Shown: positions 32,858 to 41,238 of the stretch, piece after piece
Position numbering within the stretch: position 1 is the first letter of the stretch
Layout of the letters: each line of letters begins with the position of its first letter
Source of the DNA: Chthonomonas calidirosea
GTDB lineage: Bacteria; Armatimonadota; Chthonomonadetes; Chthonomonadales; CAJBBX01
DNA: 46,492 nucleotides
Reading direction: 5' to 3'
NCBI GenBank assembly: GCA_020722705.1
Contig: DYKI01000019.1
Location: 1 to 46,492 of the forward strand
The notes under the pieces: generated by a model
Seen by the model: the letters and a program-made list of their open reading frames with translations, nothing else
What the model was told of the DNA's origin: nothing
The model's database searches: none
Position numbers and translations under genes: made by a program

Positions 32858-33459
32858 TGTTCAGCCTCCTGCTGCCCTGTCGCCTGCGCAGCGCCGTTAC
32901 GGACCTGCATTGCCGCAAGGGCCTTGTGCAGTCGTTTCAACCCCGCGCGAGCCCTGCTGCGCACTGTGGCCTCCGGTGCGCCGCTCAGCCGGGCAATCTC
33001 CGCCATCGTGAACCCCTCAAAGTAGTGGAGCCAGATGGGACTTCGTTCGCGTTCCGGGAGGTCAGCGACGGCCTGCCTGATGGCGCGCTGCTCATCCCTA
33101 CTCAGAGCAAGCGCCTCAGCGTCATCCCCCGCGTCGTGGCGCGCCGACATCACACTGAGCGGCATGACCCGCCGGCGCCACGCCGACTTTCGGCAGTCAT
33201 GCGCCACGTTCGCGGCAATGCGCGTCAGCCACGCGGCGAACGGAGCGTCTGCCCGGTACCGCTTCAATGCCTGCCAGGCTCGGACTACGGCTTCCTGAGC
33301 GATATCGTCTGCGTCCGCGCCGTCGGCAACGGAGGCTGCCACTCGCCAGATTCGTGCGCGGTGGCGCTCGCATAGCTCGCCGAAGCTTTCGGAGTCGCCT
33401 CTGACAGCGGCCGCAATAAGCTCCGCATCCGATGGCTGATGCGCATCTGAGGGTCCCAT
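32845..33459 (-). CDS. ECF-family RNA polymerase sigma factor (second ECF operon)
   Basis: A 204-residue ECF sigma factor. Region 2 is FGELCERHRARIWRVAASVA and DADDIAQEAVVRAWQALKRY, with FAAWLTRIAANVAHD; region 4 is LPERERSPIWLHYFEGFTMA and EIARLSGAPEATVRSRARAG. The ATG at 33459 and a GTG at 33462 are adjacent; the ribosome site is poor for both. It heads a three-gene minus-strand operon. It is different in sequence from the sigma factor at 29584-30213, so the two operons look like separate systems rather than a recent copy. Confidence 0.92.
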   Translation of the reverse strand: MGPSDAHQPSDAELIAAAVRGDSESFGELCERHRARIWRVAASVADGADADDIAQEAVVRAWQALKRYRADAPFAAWLTRIAANVAHDCRKSAWRRRVMPLSVMSARHDAGDDAEALALSRDEQRAIRQAVADLPERERSPIWLHYFEGFTMAEIARLSGAPEATVRSRARAGLKRLHKALAAMQVRNGAAQATGQQEAEQCST

Positions 33460-33592
33460 CACCCTATAGACGAGTCATCGTCGTGAATCCGTGACGGGTA
33501 TCTGGGGGAGAGTGTGCGCCCTATGGGAGGCAGTACGATTCCCTCCCTCAGACTGCCGAGGGCGAAGTTACCGTGGTGAGCGCGAGACGAGA

Positions 33593-33835
33593 TCAGTTAG
33601 GGGTACTGACTTCCCAGATGATCTCCCGGATGCCGGGCTTCTGTCTGAGGATCTTTCGGATAATATCCGACTCGCGTTCGAGATCAACCTCAGGATGGGT
33701 CCTGAGGCGCCCCAGCATGCCTCGCATGTACACCACGCCGTGGATGACGCGAACATCTAGGCGGCTTGCATCAATGCTGCGCCTGTTGAGCTCGCGCTGG
33801 ACCATCCTGGTCTGTTCGGCATCACCTGCACCCAA
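33593..33835 (-). CDS. Small BON-like protein, probable TTG start
   Basis: A protein of about 80 residues whose body (LDVRVIHGVVYMRGMLGR, ERESDIIRKILRQKPGIREI) has the beta-alpha-beta pattern of BON-type domains that bind membranes or phospholipids. Start choice: a TTG at 33835 has GGGAGG eight bases before it, an ATG at 33805 has no ribosome site, and a GTG at 33898 falls inside a palindromic element. It has no signal peptide. It is a single gene between the second ECF operon and the HEAT-like gene. The BON resemblance is from pattern only; otherwise the call is hypothetical protein. Confidence 0.55.
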   Translation of the reverse strand: MGAGDAEQTRMVQRELNRRSIDASRLDVRVIHGVVYMRGMLGRLRTHPEVDLERESDIIRKILRQKPGIREIIWEVSTPN

Positions 33836-33861
33836 GGCCGTTGCCTCCCATTCTTGGAAGC

Positions 33862-33896
33862 GCGGCACGGCTCCGCGTCGCAGCCAGCCGTGCCGC
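33862..33896. repeat. REP-like palindrome, 11-bp perfect arms
   Basis: GCGGCACGGCT (33862-33872) and AGCCGTGCCGC (33886-33896) are perfect inverted repeats around a 13-base loop. The element lies just upstream of the proposed BON-like start. It has no T-run, so it is not an evident intrinsic terminator. It may be a dispersed palindromic repeat; this window has only one copy. The stretch 33899-34120 to its right shows no gene. Confidence 0.7.
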
Positions 33897-34132
33897 ACTG
33901 CAACCGGGTCATGGAACCAAACACCTGACGATTGGACGAGACGAGCAATATGCTTGAGAGACCTCGCGGCTTCTCACTTTCGTAGACGCATCACGCAGAG
34001 GAAAGTTCCACAGTCGGGCAGATATCCTGTGCGCCGACGCCTGGGAGCATTCACGGGTCCCTCCGAACCGGCGCGGCCTCCTGTGCGTTCAGGTACATTG
34101 AGTGCGTTCCATGCAAATACAGGAGTACCGTG

Positions 34133-35209
34133 ATGCATCTAGCTAGAATCCTGCCGCTCCTCGCTGCGTCTTTGCTGCCTCCTTGTGCCGCAACAGCCGG
34201 CGTTCCCAATCTCGAGACGCTCTTCCGAGCGGAGATCGAGCTCGCCGCGCCAAAGCTGCGACTGGCCCCGAACCGGTTGGACCCCAAAGTGGCTCTCGCG
34301 CTCGCAGCTTCCGGCGTTACATGGAACCCGAGCGTCAACGGGCACGGGCTTCTCAGGCAGGAGCGCAAGCGCTGGGTGTACTCAGGCTGGGCCGGGCGGT
34401 GGCAAGGGCTTCAGGCAGCAAGCGCATCATCGGATGCCCGGACGGAGTTCGCATTCGCCCTGTCGCTCGTGCTCGATCCTGCGCCGGACCGGGATAAGTG
34501 GATGCACGCGATGCGGCTCGTCTCCCGCTACGGCGACGGCTTGGATGCGGCTCTGATCGGGATAATCGGTGCGCCGGACAACGTTCCGCTCCTGCCGCAA
34601 CTCCAATATGCTGCCGCAGATGCGCTGGTCTGGAGATGCGACACTCGGCACACTCAGTTCTGGCTCAGTCTGACAGATTCGAGTGACAGCTATCTCAGAA
34701 GCAGGGCCACCGCGGCGATCGGCCTCATGAGCTATACGACCGATGGGTCCTTGGCTGACTCGCGCCCTGCTGCCGGCGTGCCGTTTGAGGGCTTGCTGGT
34801 CCCGTTGCGCCCATGGCCGATCAGTGCGGCCCAGCGGCTGATGTTTGAGGACATTCTGATCCGCGCATCCACTCACGGATCCTATCGCGTGCGCGCCGCA
34901 GCGGCCCTTGCGCTCGGTTTGATGGGCGGCGAGGAGGCCCGCAAGCGGCTGATCAAACTGGCGAAGGATTCAGCGTACATCGTGACTTCACCCCGCTCGG
35001 GCGGTGTGCGCACCGTCGTGTTTCCGGTCAGAGAGGTCGCAGCGGCAGCCCTGAAGCGCTACGGCGTGATGATTCGACCGTCGGGCGGCACCTTCAGCGA
35101 CCGCGAGTTCAGAACCGCGACACGTGGGTGCCGTGATGTCACCAGGGACACCAGGGGGATCAAGAAGGAGCTGCGCAGCGACGTCCGTTTCTATGATGGC
35201 CGCTGGTAG
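34133..35209 (+). CDS. Exported HEAT-like repeat protein
   Basis: A 358-residue protein with a signal peptide (MHLARILPLLAASLLPPCAA, cleavage near ATA-G). The middle and end have alpha-helical repeat patterns such as LRSRATAAIGLMSYTTDG and YRVRAAAALALGLMGGEEA, RKRLIKLAKD and VREVAAAALKRYG, which resemble HEAT/PBS-lyase-type repeats. Such repeats bind other proteins. The ATG at 34133 is used because AGGAG lies seven bases before it; a GTG at 34130 is next to it. It stops two bases before the end of the convergent kdsB gene, with no room for a terminator. Specific function unknown. Confidence 0.72.
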   Translation: MHLARILPLLAASLLPPCAATAGVPNLETLFRAEIELAAPKLRLAPNRLDPKVALALAASGVTWNPSVNGHGLLRQERKRWVYSGWAGRWQGLQAASASSDARTEFAFALSLVLDPAPDRDKWMHAMRLVSRYGDGLDAALIGIIGAPDNVPLLPQLQYAAADALVWRCDTRHTQFWLSLTDSSDSYLRSRATAAIGLMSYTTDGSLADSRPAAGVPFEGLLVPLRPWPISAAQRLMFEDILIRASTHGSYRVRAAAALALGLMGGEEARKRLIKLAKDSAYIVTSPRSGGVRTVVFPVREVAAAALKRYGVMIRPSGGTFSDREFRTATRGCRDVTRDTRGIKKELRSDVRFYDGRW

Positions 35210-35211
35210 GA

Positions 35212-35946
35212 TCAGGAGCTCATGATCACGCGCACGCGCTCCAGGTCCTCCGGCGTATCCACCGAGAGGGGCGCCTTGTCCACTTCGACCATCCTGATGC
35301 GGTACCCATTCTCGAGGACGCGCAACTGCTCGAGCATCTCGGTCTTCTCGAGCCTCGTCGGCGACATGGCCGAATAGGCGATCAGGAACGCCGTGCGATA
35401 TGCGTAGAGCCCTATATGCTGCATGACTGGGGCGTCTCCGCTGCCCGAGCGATCATGCGGCACTCTTGCCCTTGAGAAATACAGGGCATCACCGTTCGCT
35501 GCGCACACGACCTTCACCGTGGCGGGGTTGTCCAACTGGTCGGCTGGGCACCGCACCATCAGTGACGTCATCTGAAGGTCAGGCTCGGCGATCAGCGGCT
35601 CGGCAACTGCATCTATGTGCGTCGGGTCAATGAGAGGTTCGTCTCCCTGAATGTTGACCACAATGTCGGCATCGGTTGCCCGACATGCCTCGGCCAGGCG
35701 GTCCGTTCCCGTCCTATGCCGATCGGATGTCATGATCGCTTTGCCCCCGAATGCGTTGACAACCCGCTCGATCTCTCTGTCCGGGGTGGCAACATAGACA
35801 TCCGAGATATGGCGTGCCCTTAGCGCCTTCTCCCACACATGCTGTATCATCGGCTTGCCGACGATATCGAGCAGGGGCTTCCCTGGAAGCCGCGTCGCCG
35901 CCATACGCGCGGGAATGATCCCAACAATGCGCAATCGTCCGCTCAT
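35212..35946 (-). CDS. kdsB: 3-deoxy-manno-octulosonate cytidylyltransferase (CMP-Kdo synthetase)
   Basis: A 244-residue enzyme that activates Kdo with CTP to CMP-Kdo, the donor for WaaA. Typical segments are IIPARMAATRLPGKPLLDIV, YVATPDREI, ATDADIVVNIQGDEPLIDP and the C-terminal LSVDTPEDLERVRVIM. Length is normal. It is the last gene of the lipid A/core operon; its ATG overlaps the glycosyltransferase stop by 4 bases and follows GGAGGGG. The Kdo synthesis genes kdsA, kdsC and kdsD are not in the window. Confidence 0.96.
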   Translation of the reverse strand: MSGRLRIVGIIPARMAATRLPGKPLLDIVGKPMIQHVWEKALRARHISDVYVATPDREIERVVNAFGGKAIMTSDRHRTGTDRLAEACRATDADIVVNIQGDEPLIDPTHIDAVAEPLIAEPDLQMTSLMVRCPADQLDNPATVKVVCAANGDALYFSRARVPHDRSGSGDAPVMQHIGLYAYRTAFLIAYSAMSPTRLEKTEMLEQLRVLENGYRIRMVEVDKAPLSVDTPEDLERVRVIMSS

Positions 35947-37019
35947 TTCTTGCCCCTCCGTTTGCCATCCTCGATGATCCCAAGACAAGCATCAACCACC
36001 ATCTGCGCTGTGATGCCGCTCATGCAGTCAAACCGACCGTTGCAGGTTGGCCGGCGATAGCACGGGCTGCACGGCAGTCCCAGATACAGCGGACGATGGC
36101 CTGCTCCGAATGGCCCGCTGTGCCACGGCAACGTCGGCCCCATCGGGCATACCGCCAGCGTTCCGACCAGGGTCGCCACATGGGTTGCGCCGGAGTCGCA
36201 ACCTACGAACACGTCGCTCAGGTACGCTGCCGCGGCAAGATCCTTCAGACCGGTGCGCCCGGCCAGGACGAGCGGATTGCCCCCGGACTCCCGGGCCACC
36301 TTGCGAGCATCTTCCTGGTCAGACGGTCCGCCCAGCAACACGACACCGCACCCGGCAGCTTGGAGAGCCTTCACAGCGTCGCTCCAATGGCCAAGCGGCC
36401 ACTTCTTATTAGGGGCGCTGGCGCCGATGTGCATGGATACCAGCGGTCTGCGAACGCCGGCCAGGGCCTCTCCCATGCGCCCCAGCATCGGGTTCTCTGG
36501 CCCCAGATAAGCCGGGGGTTCCGTTGGCAGTTCGGTCGCTCCGAGGAGCCGAGCGAAACCGAAGATGCACTCGGCCACGTTGATCTCTGTTGGTCCCGGA
36601 ACAATCGGGTTGCCGGTGAGCCACCCGCTCATCTCGCGCCCGGACGCCCAGGTGTAACGGCGTCGGGCGCCCGACGCTCGCGCGATCACGCCACTGGTGA
36701 ACAGCCCCTGCATATCGAGAAGCGTGTCGGGTCGGAACCGCCGTACTTGCCCGATCGCCTGCAGAACGCCCTTGAGGCTTCGCGGAGCCAGGATCACGGC
36801 ATCAACATCTGGATTTCCTTCCAACAGCTCCGCCCACGCCGGCCTGATCACCCATGCGAGTGCACACTGCGGATAGAGCCGTCGGATCGCCCGGACCGTC
36901 TGTATGCTTTTCGCCACATCACCCAGCGCGCTCATCTTGATGACCGCAATGCGCTCAGGCGTCACCCAGGAGGGCAACGATCCAGGTGAGGGTGAGGGTC
37001 CCGCCAAGCTGCGCGTCAT
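35943..37019 (-). CDS. Glycosyltransferase family 9 (heptosyltransferase-like)
   Basis: A 358-residue cytoplasmic glycosyltransferase of family GT9, the ADP-heptose:LPS heptosyltransferase family (WaaC, WaaF, WaaQ). It starts with IAVIKMSALGDVAKSIQTVR, continues with SMHIGASAPNKKWPLGHWSD, VVLLGGPSDQEDA and ends with DVFVGCDSGATHVATLVGT, the nucleotide-sugar-binding end of the family. It probably adds a heptose or hexose to the Kdo-lipid A core. A Cys-rich segment near the end (LPCSPCYRRPTCNGRFDCM) is typical of many members. The ATG at 37019 is fixed by the ATGA overlap with the acyltransferase gene; the frame extends further upstream but without support. Confidence 0.92.
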   Translation of the reverse strand: MTRSLAGPSPSPGSLPSWVTPERIAVIKMSALGDVAKSIQTVRAIRRLYPQCALAWVIRPAWAELLEGNPDVDAVILAPRSLKGVLQAIGQVRRFRPDTLLDMQGLFTSGVIARASGARRRYTWASGREMSGWLTGNPIVPGPTEINVAECIFGFARLLGATELPTEPPAYLGPENPMLGRMGEALAGVRRPLVSMHIGASAPNKKWPLGHWSDAVKALQAAGCGVVLLGGPSDQEDARKVARESGGNPLVLAGRTGLKDLAAAAYLSDVFVGCDSGATHVATLVGTLAVCPMGPTLPWHSGPFGAGHRPLYLGLPCSPCYRRPTCNGRFDCMSGITAQMVVDACLGIIEDGKRRGKK

Positions 37020-37924
37020 ACGAACCCGCCACCGGGTGATGACCGCCACCGATTGTGGAACCATAGCCACTGCTCGGGATGGCGGCGCACCGCACCCTCG
37101 ATCATTTCGTTCAGCATCGCAGTGATCCGGAGGACCTCCTTCGACCGTTCAGCCGTCCGGTCGGCCTCAACCACCCCCTCGACAGCCAGCTCAAAATGGC
37201 CGTTCGGCATCCGACTGCACAACGCGACCACAATGGGTGCGCCCGTATGGATCGCCAGACGCGCCGGACCATCCACGGTTCCGGTCGGCTTGCCGAAGAA
37301 AGGCACGATGAGGTCGTCGGCGTTCTGATCGGCTAGTATGGCCACACAACCACCTTTGCGGAGCGTCGCCAGCATCGGCCTCCCTGCCAGGTCGCGACGA
37401 ATCGCTTCCATGCCGTTGCGCTTGCGCAGCCGAGTCATCAGCTCGTTCGTCCGTCTGTCGCGGGCGGCACGCGCCACGACCATCACCTCGTGGCCATGGA
37501 GCGCAACCCAGCGCGCCGCCATCTCGAAGTTGCCGTAGTGCGCGCTAACGAATATGACCCCTGATCCACTCTCCAGCGCTGTCGTTATCGTGCGGGCGGC
37601 ATCCGGATGAATGGTAACCAGTTCGGCGACAGCCTGATTCGGCATCGTGGCGACCTTCATCGTCTCCAGAACGAACATGCCGAAGTGGCGGAAGCACTCC
37701 CTGATGATACGCTCGCGCTCGGGTCTTGACAGTGCATCCCCGTAGGCATATTCCAGGTTCGCTGCCGCAATGGTGCGACGCCGTCTCGATAACCCGCACA
37801 GCACATCGCCGAGGCGGCGTCCCAGAGCCTGGACGTGGCGCAACGGAATGAGCGGCATCACTGCGAGCATCCCACGCAGCAGCCAGTACCCAACTGCCCT
37901 GCCGGCATTCTTCAGCGCGTTCAT
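37016..37924 (-). CDS. lpxL: Lipid A acyltransferase, LpxL/HtrB-like
   Basis: A 302-residue lysophospholipid acyltransferase of the LpxL family that adds secondary acyl chains to Kdo-lipid IVA. The catalytic HX4E is in VSAHYGNFEMAARW, and a second block is RNGMEAIRRD with ILADQNADDLIVPFFGKP. The C-terminal HPEQWLWFHNRWRS is also a family mark. The N-terminus has a membrane-anchor segment (GYWLLRGMLAVMPLIPLR). The ATG at 37924 is chosen over 37930 because it makes the ATGA overlap with lpxK and has GGGG at seven bases. Which acyl position is modified is not known. Confidence 0.9.
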   Translation of the reverse strand: MNALKNAGRAVGYWLLRGMLAVMPLIPLRHVQALGRRLGDVLCGLSRRRRTIAAANLEYAYGDALSRPERERIIRECFRHFGMFVLETMKVATMPNQAVAELVTIHPDAARTITTALESGSGVIFVSAHYGNFEMAARWVALHGHEVMVVARAARDRRTNELMTRLRKRNGMEAIRRDLAGRPMLATLRKGGCVAILADQNADDLIVPFFGKPTGTVDGPARLAIHTGAPIVVALCSRMPNGHFELAVEGVVEADRTAERSKEVLRITAMLNEMIEGAVRRHPEQWLWFHNRWRSSPGGGFV

Positions 37925-39090
37925 CGGCATGCCCCATAGGGCATCTGGGTTCGCGGCATGGTGTGCCGAAGCTCCCGCGTATCGCCGCTGCCTCCTTGCG
38001 TCACGCCTCGTGCCCGGCAGATCATGGCGACGATCTGGTCCATCGCTTCCACCTCAAAGACGGCCTGCAGCACAAAGATCGGCACGGCCGGCTCGATCGG
38101 TGGGAGCTTGACAGCATCCTTCGCCGTGATGAGCACCAGCTCGGCGCCCATCCGCTCGGCATCGCGAACCGAACCGATCAGCTCGCCCGGCTGCGGCACA
38201 TGATGGTCAGGGTATCGCGTTCGATGCACGAGCCTCGCGCCGAGGGATGCAGCCATGTCCTCGAAGGCTCCAGGATTGCCCAGACCGCAAAGTGTGGCCA
38301 CGGGCTTTCCCCGCAGCTCCAACGTGTCGAGGCGGGTCCGGCCCGAGATGGAAACGACCTCCGTCGCACGGTACGCTCCTCTCACGACATGTCCATGACC
38401 GGCGCACCGCCGCAAACGCTCGAGCCGGCCTTCCGGCATGGATGTGCCGCTGCAGGAACCGCTCAGGACCACCCAATCCGATCGGCGCAGGTGCCCCGGC
38501 GGTTCGCGCAATATCCCTGCAGGCAGCGTCAGCCCATTGCCGAACGGCCTTTTCGCATCCAGCAGAGTTATCTCTACGTCGCGGTGGAGTTGGTAGAACT
38601 GCATGCCGTCATCAAGTATCGCCACATCCGGGTCGAAACGGTCCAGGGCCAGTTGGCCCGACTTCCTGCGATCACGGCCGACAACGACCGGCGTACCGGG
38701 AAGCGATCGAGCCAGCAGGTATGCCTCGTCCCCCGCCTGGGCAGCGTCGAGCAGCACACCCTGGTGGTCCGACACAATCGCACTCGAGCTCTCGTTGGCC
38801 CCGCGATAGCCTCGGCTCAGCACACAGCATCGCATGCCTGCGGCGGTCAGGGCGCGTGTGAGCGAGAGCACCAGGCCGGTCTTGCCCGTGCCGCCCGATG
38901 ACAGATTGCCGACGCTGACGACAATGCATCCCAGGCGATAGCGACGACGCAGGCCCAGACGGTACGGCAGCAAATAGGCCTTGAGTCCGACCGTATAGAT
39001 CAACGCGAGCGGCATCAACATGGCGGTCAGGATGCGCCAATGGAGCCCTGTCGGCTCGCCTCTCAACGCCCGGATCATACCATCATGCAT
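37921..39090 (-). CDS. lpxK: Tetraacyldisaccharide 4'-kinase
   Basis: A 389-residue membrane-associated kinase that phosphorylates the 4' position of the lipid A precursor. It has an N-terminal membrane segment (ILTAMLMPLALIYTVGLKAY), the P-loop VGNLSSGGTGKT, LSRGYRG, DEAYLLARSLPG and the family motif ILDDGMQFYQLHRDVEI (usually LDDGFQ). FCGLGNPGAF-type Rossmann features appear as ATLCGLGNPGAFEDM, and ITAKDAVKL is near the end. The ATG at 39090 lies inside the end of waaA; an ATG at 39078 is an alternative. The last 25 residues or so are a polar tail. Confidence 0.94.
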   Translation of the reverse strand: MHDGMIRALRGEPTGLHWRILTAMLMPLALIYTVGLKAYLLPYRLGLRRRYRLGCIVVSVGNLSSGGTGKTGLVLSLTRALTAAGMRCCVLSRGYRGANESSSAIVSDHQGVLLDAAQAGDEAYLLARSLPGTPVVVGRDRRKSGQLALDRFDPDVAILDDGMQFYQLHRDVEITLLDAKRPFGNGLTLPAGILREPPGHLRRSDWVVLSGSCSGTSMPEGRLERLRRCAGHGHVVRGAYRATEVVSISGRTRLDTLELRGKPVATLCGLGNPGAFEDMAASLGARLVHRTRYPDHHVPQPGELIGSVRDAERMGAELVLITAKDAVKLPPIEPAVPIFVLQAVFEVEAMDQIVAMICRARGVTQGGSGDTRELRHTMPRTQMPYGACR

Positions 39091-40516
39091 TCGCCGATCC
39101 CGGACACGCGCCGACGCCGAGGCCCGAATGATCGGGGAGAAGCGCCGAGAGCGCAGCCGCGTAGCGCCCCGACGCCCCCCGGTTCGCCTCGATCAGCTCC
39201 ACCGCCTTACGTGACACCTGCGTACGAGAGTCCCTATCCGTCAGAGCCCGCAGGACCTCCTGTCCCAGTTCGTCGGCAGTCGCGATACGCTTGCCCACGC
39301 CGGCGCTCAGGGCCATTTCCGCAGAATCCCGAAAGTTGCTCATGTACGGTCCAAACAGGACGCCCTTGCCCTGCGCCAAGGGCTGGAGCAGGTTCTGGCC
39401 GCCGCCAGGAGGAACCATGCTGTTCCCGATGAAAGCGACGTCGCCAACAGCATACACCTTGCCCAACTCACCGAACGTGTCCAGGATGATCGAGTCTGTC
39501 AGCTCCGCGCGGCACTCGGGGCGGGAGCGCCTGATCGGCTTCAGACCGACCTGCCGCATCCCTGCCTCAACTTCGTCGGCTCGGGCGACATGGCGTGGTG
39601 CATGGATCAGCACCGCATCGGGCAGGGATGTCCGCACCATTCGATGCGCCTCCCACACCATGCGTTCCTCGGCCGGCATGCGCGTGCTGCCGGCGACCCA
39701 CACCGGGACCTCTTCGCGCAGACCAAGGTCAACGCGCAGCGCCGCCTGATCCGCCGCCGACAGCGGATGCTCCGCCTCATCGAACTTCACATTTCCCAGA
39801 GTGCGCACCGCGTCCGGCGCCGCGCCGAGAACGATGAATCGTCCGGCATCTTCGGCTGACTGGGCCAGCACCGCGTCGTACTGCGAAAGCGCCCAACGCA
39901 TGAGCCGGCGAACCCGTCGGTACCGCGGATAGCTTCGATCGGATATCCGGGCGTTCACCAGGGCGCAACGGGCGCCGTGCGTCCGCAATGCATGCAGAAG
40001 ATTGGGCCATATCTCCGTCTCGATGCCGATGAACAGGTCCGCGCCGATCAGCCGCACGGCTTTGCGCATCAGCCATGGCAGATCGAACGGGAGGTAGGCG
40101 ACTGAGGAGACCAGTTGGCCCGCCAGTGTCTCGGCAACCTCTCTGCCGCCCGGGGTGATGACCGTCATCACCACATCCAGGTCGTCCCGCTCGGCCTTCA
40201 GCGCCTTGATAATCGGTTTCGCCGCCGCAACCTCGCCCACAGACGCCGCATGCACCCATGCGCGCCGCACTCGAGTGCCAACCTCGGGATGGCCAGTCTC
40301 GGGAGGGCGATGCTCCCGCCGACCCGAGCCGATGGCGTTCGGGAGCCGCCCCCATCGTTCCCCCCACCCGTCCCGCGACTTCCCGCGGACCACCCGCCAG
40401 AGGAGATACGCCATCAGGACAGGAGAGGCGACTGCGAGTCCCAGGTTGTACGCCAGGAGCTCCAGGCGCCCCGTTCCCGAGCCCCTCGTATTCACGGGCC
40501 GCATGCCTTCACTCAC
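39083..40516 (-). CDS. waaA: 3-deoxy-D-manno-octulosonic acid transferase (Kdo transferase)
   Basis: A 477-residue inner-membrane-anchored GT30 enzyme that transfers Kdo from CMP-Kdo to lipid IVA. Marks are the N-terminal anchor (LGLAVASPVLMAYLLW), the catalytic Glu in WVHAASVGEVAA, FIGIETEIWPNLL, NARISDRSYPRY, IHAPRH and GPYMSNFRDSAE. The protein is longer than the usual 425 residues, mainly by a loop of about 25 residues after the anchor (GSGRREHRPPETGHPEVGT). The start is a GTG at 40516 coupled by GTGA to the acyltransferase; an ATG at 40504 is possible. Mono- or bifunctionality is not determined by sequence. Confidence 0.95.
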   Translation of the reverse strand: MSEGMRPVNTRGSGTGRLELLAYNLGLAVASPVLMAYLLWRVVRGKSRDGWGERWGRLPNAIGSGRREHRPPETGHPEVGTRVRRAWVHAASVGEVAAAKPIIKALKAERDDLDVVMTVITPGGREVAETLAGQLVSSVAYLPFDLPWLMRKAVRLIGADLFIGIETEIWPNLLHALRTHGARCALVNARISDRSYPRYRRVRRLMRWALSQYDAVLAQSAEDAGRFIVLGAAPDAVRTLGNVKFDEAEHPLSAADQAALRVDLGLREEVPVWVAGSTRMPAEERMVWEAHRMVRTSLPDAVLIHAPRHVARADEVEAGMRQVGLKPIRRSRPECRAELTDSIILDTFGELGKVYAVGDVAFIGNSMVPPGGGQNLLQPLAQGKGVLFGPYMSNFRDSAEMALSAGVGKRIATADELGQEVLRALTDRDSRTQVSRKAVELIEANRGASGRYAAALSALLPDHSGLGVGACPGSANA

Positions 40517-41235
40517 GTCGGGAACTCGCTGGGATACGCGTACCCGAGCAGCTCTTCGGCGCGTCGCTCCACTCTGTTCAGCTCCAGCTCCAACACCTGC
40601 GCAATCTCGGCCTTCTTCGGGTCATCGGCGTCGGGAGCGACAGTGATCGGCTGCCCCACGATCCAGGCAGCCCGCGCGAACGGGGCGGGCACCATGTACC
40701 GGTCCCACGAGTTCACCAACAAGCGCGGCCTTGCGCTGACCCCGACGGGCACGATGGGACAGCCTGACTTCTGGGCCAGCAGCAACGCGCCCAACTGCAC
40801 CTTGTGCGTCGGTCCTCGCGGTCCGTCGGGCGTGAACGCCACAGCGCCTCCCTCACGCAGTCTTCGAGCGAGCTCAAGTGCCGCCCTGATCCCGCCACGA
40901 CTGGTCGAGCCTCGCACCGTTCGGAACCCGAAGCGCTCGAATATGCGGTTCTGCATTTCCCCGTCGCGCGAAAGGGAGATCATCACCCAGTAACCGCGGT
41001 TTCGAAACACGTTCGCCGGTATCAGCGTCCGTCCGTGCCATGTGACCATAATGACCCCGGTACCGGACGCGAGCCGCTCCTCCAATCGGTCCTGGCCTTC
41101 GTACCTGATGCGCACCGTCATTCCGATCAATCGCGCCAGTGGCCACACGATCCCCGCAAGCGCCCGCGCCCGCATTGGCACCGACCTGCACTCAGCGGGA
41201 GGGACGGCGTCCGCGCCGTCCGTCGAGCCTGCCAT
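40513..41235 (-). CDS. DUF374-type lysophospholipid acyltransferase
   Basis: A 240-residue protein of the DUF374 subgroup of the lysophospholipid acyltransferase superfamily. The acyltransferase block is IMVTWHGRTLIPANVF, followed by SRDGEMQNRIFERFGFRTVR, GSTSRGGIRAALELARRL and AFTPDGPRGPTHKVQLGALL. DUF374 genes often sit beside waaA, lpxK and msbA and are believed to act in lipid A acylation, but few have been tested. With the LpxL-like protein it could make a second late acylation. It is coupled to waaA by GTGA and begins three bases after the msbA-like gene. Confidence 0.88.
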   Translation of the reverse strand: MAGSTDGADAVPPAECRSVPMRARALAGIVWPLARLIGMTVRIRYEGQDRLEERLASGTGVIMVTWHGRTLIPANVFRNRGYWVMISLSRDGEMQNRIFERFGFRTVRGSTSRGGIRAALELARRLREGGAVAFTPDGPRGPTHKVQLGALLLAQKSGCPIVPVGVSARPRLLVNSWDRYMVPAPFARAAWIVGQPITVAPDADDPKKAEIAQVLELELNRVERRAEELLGYAYPSEFPT

Positions 41236-41238
41236 GGA

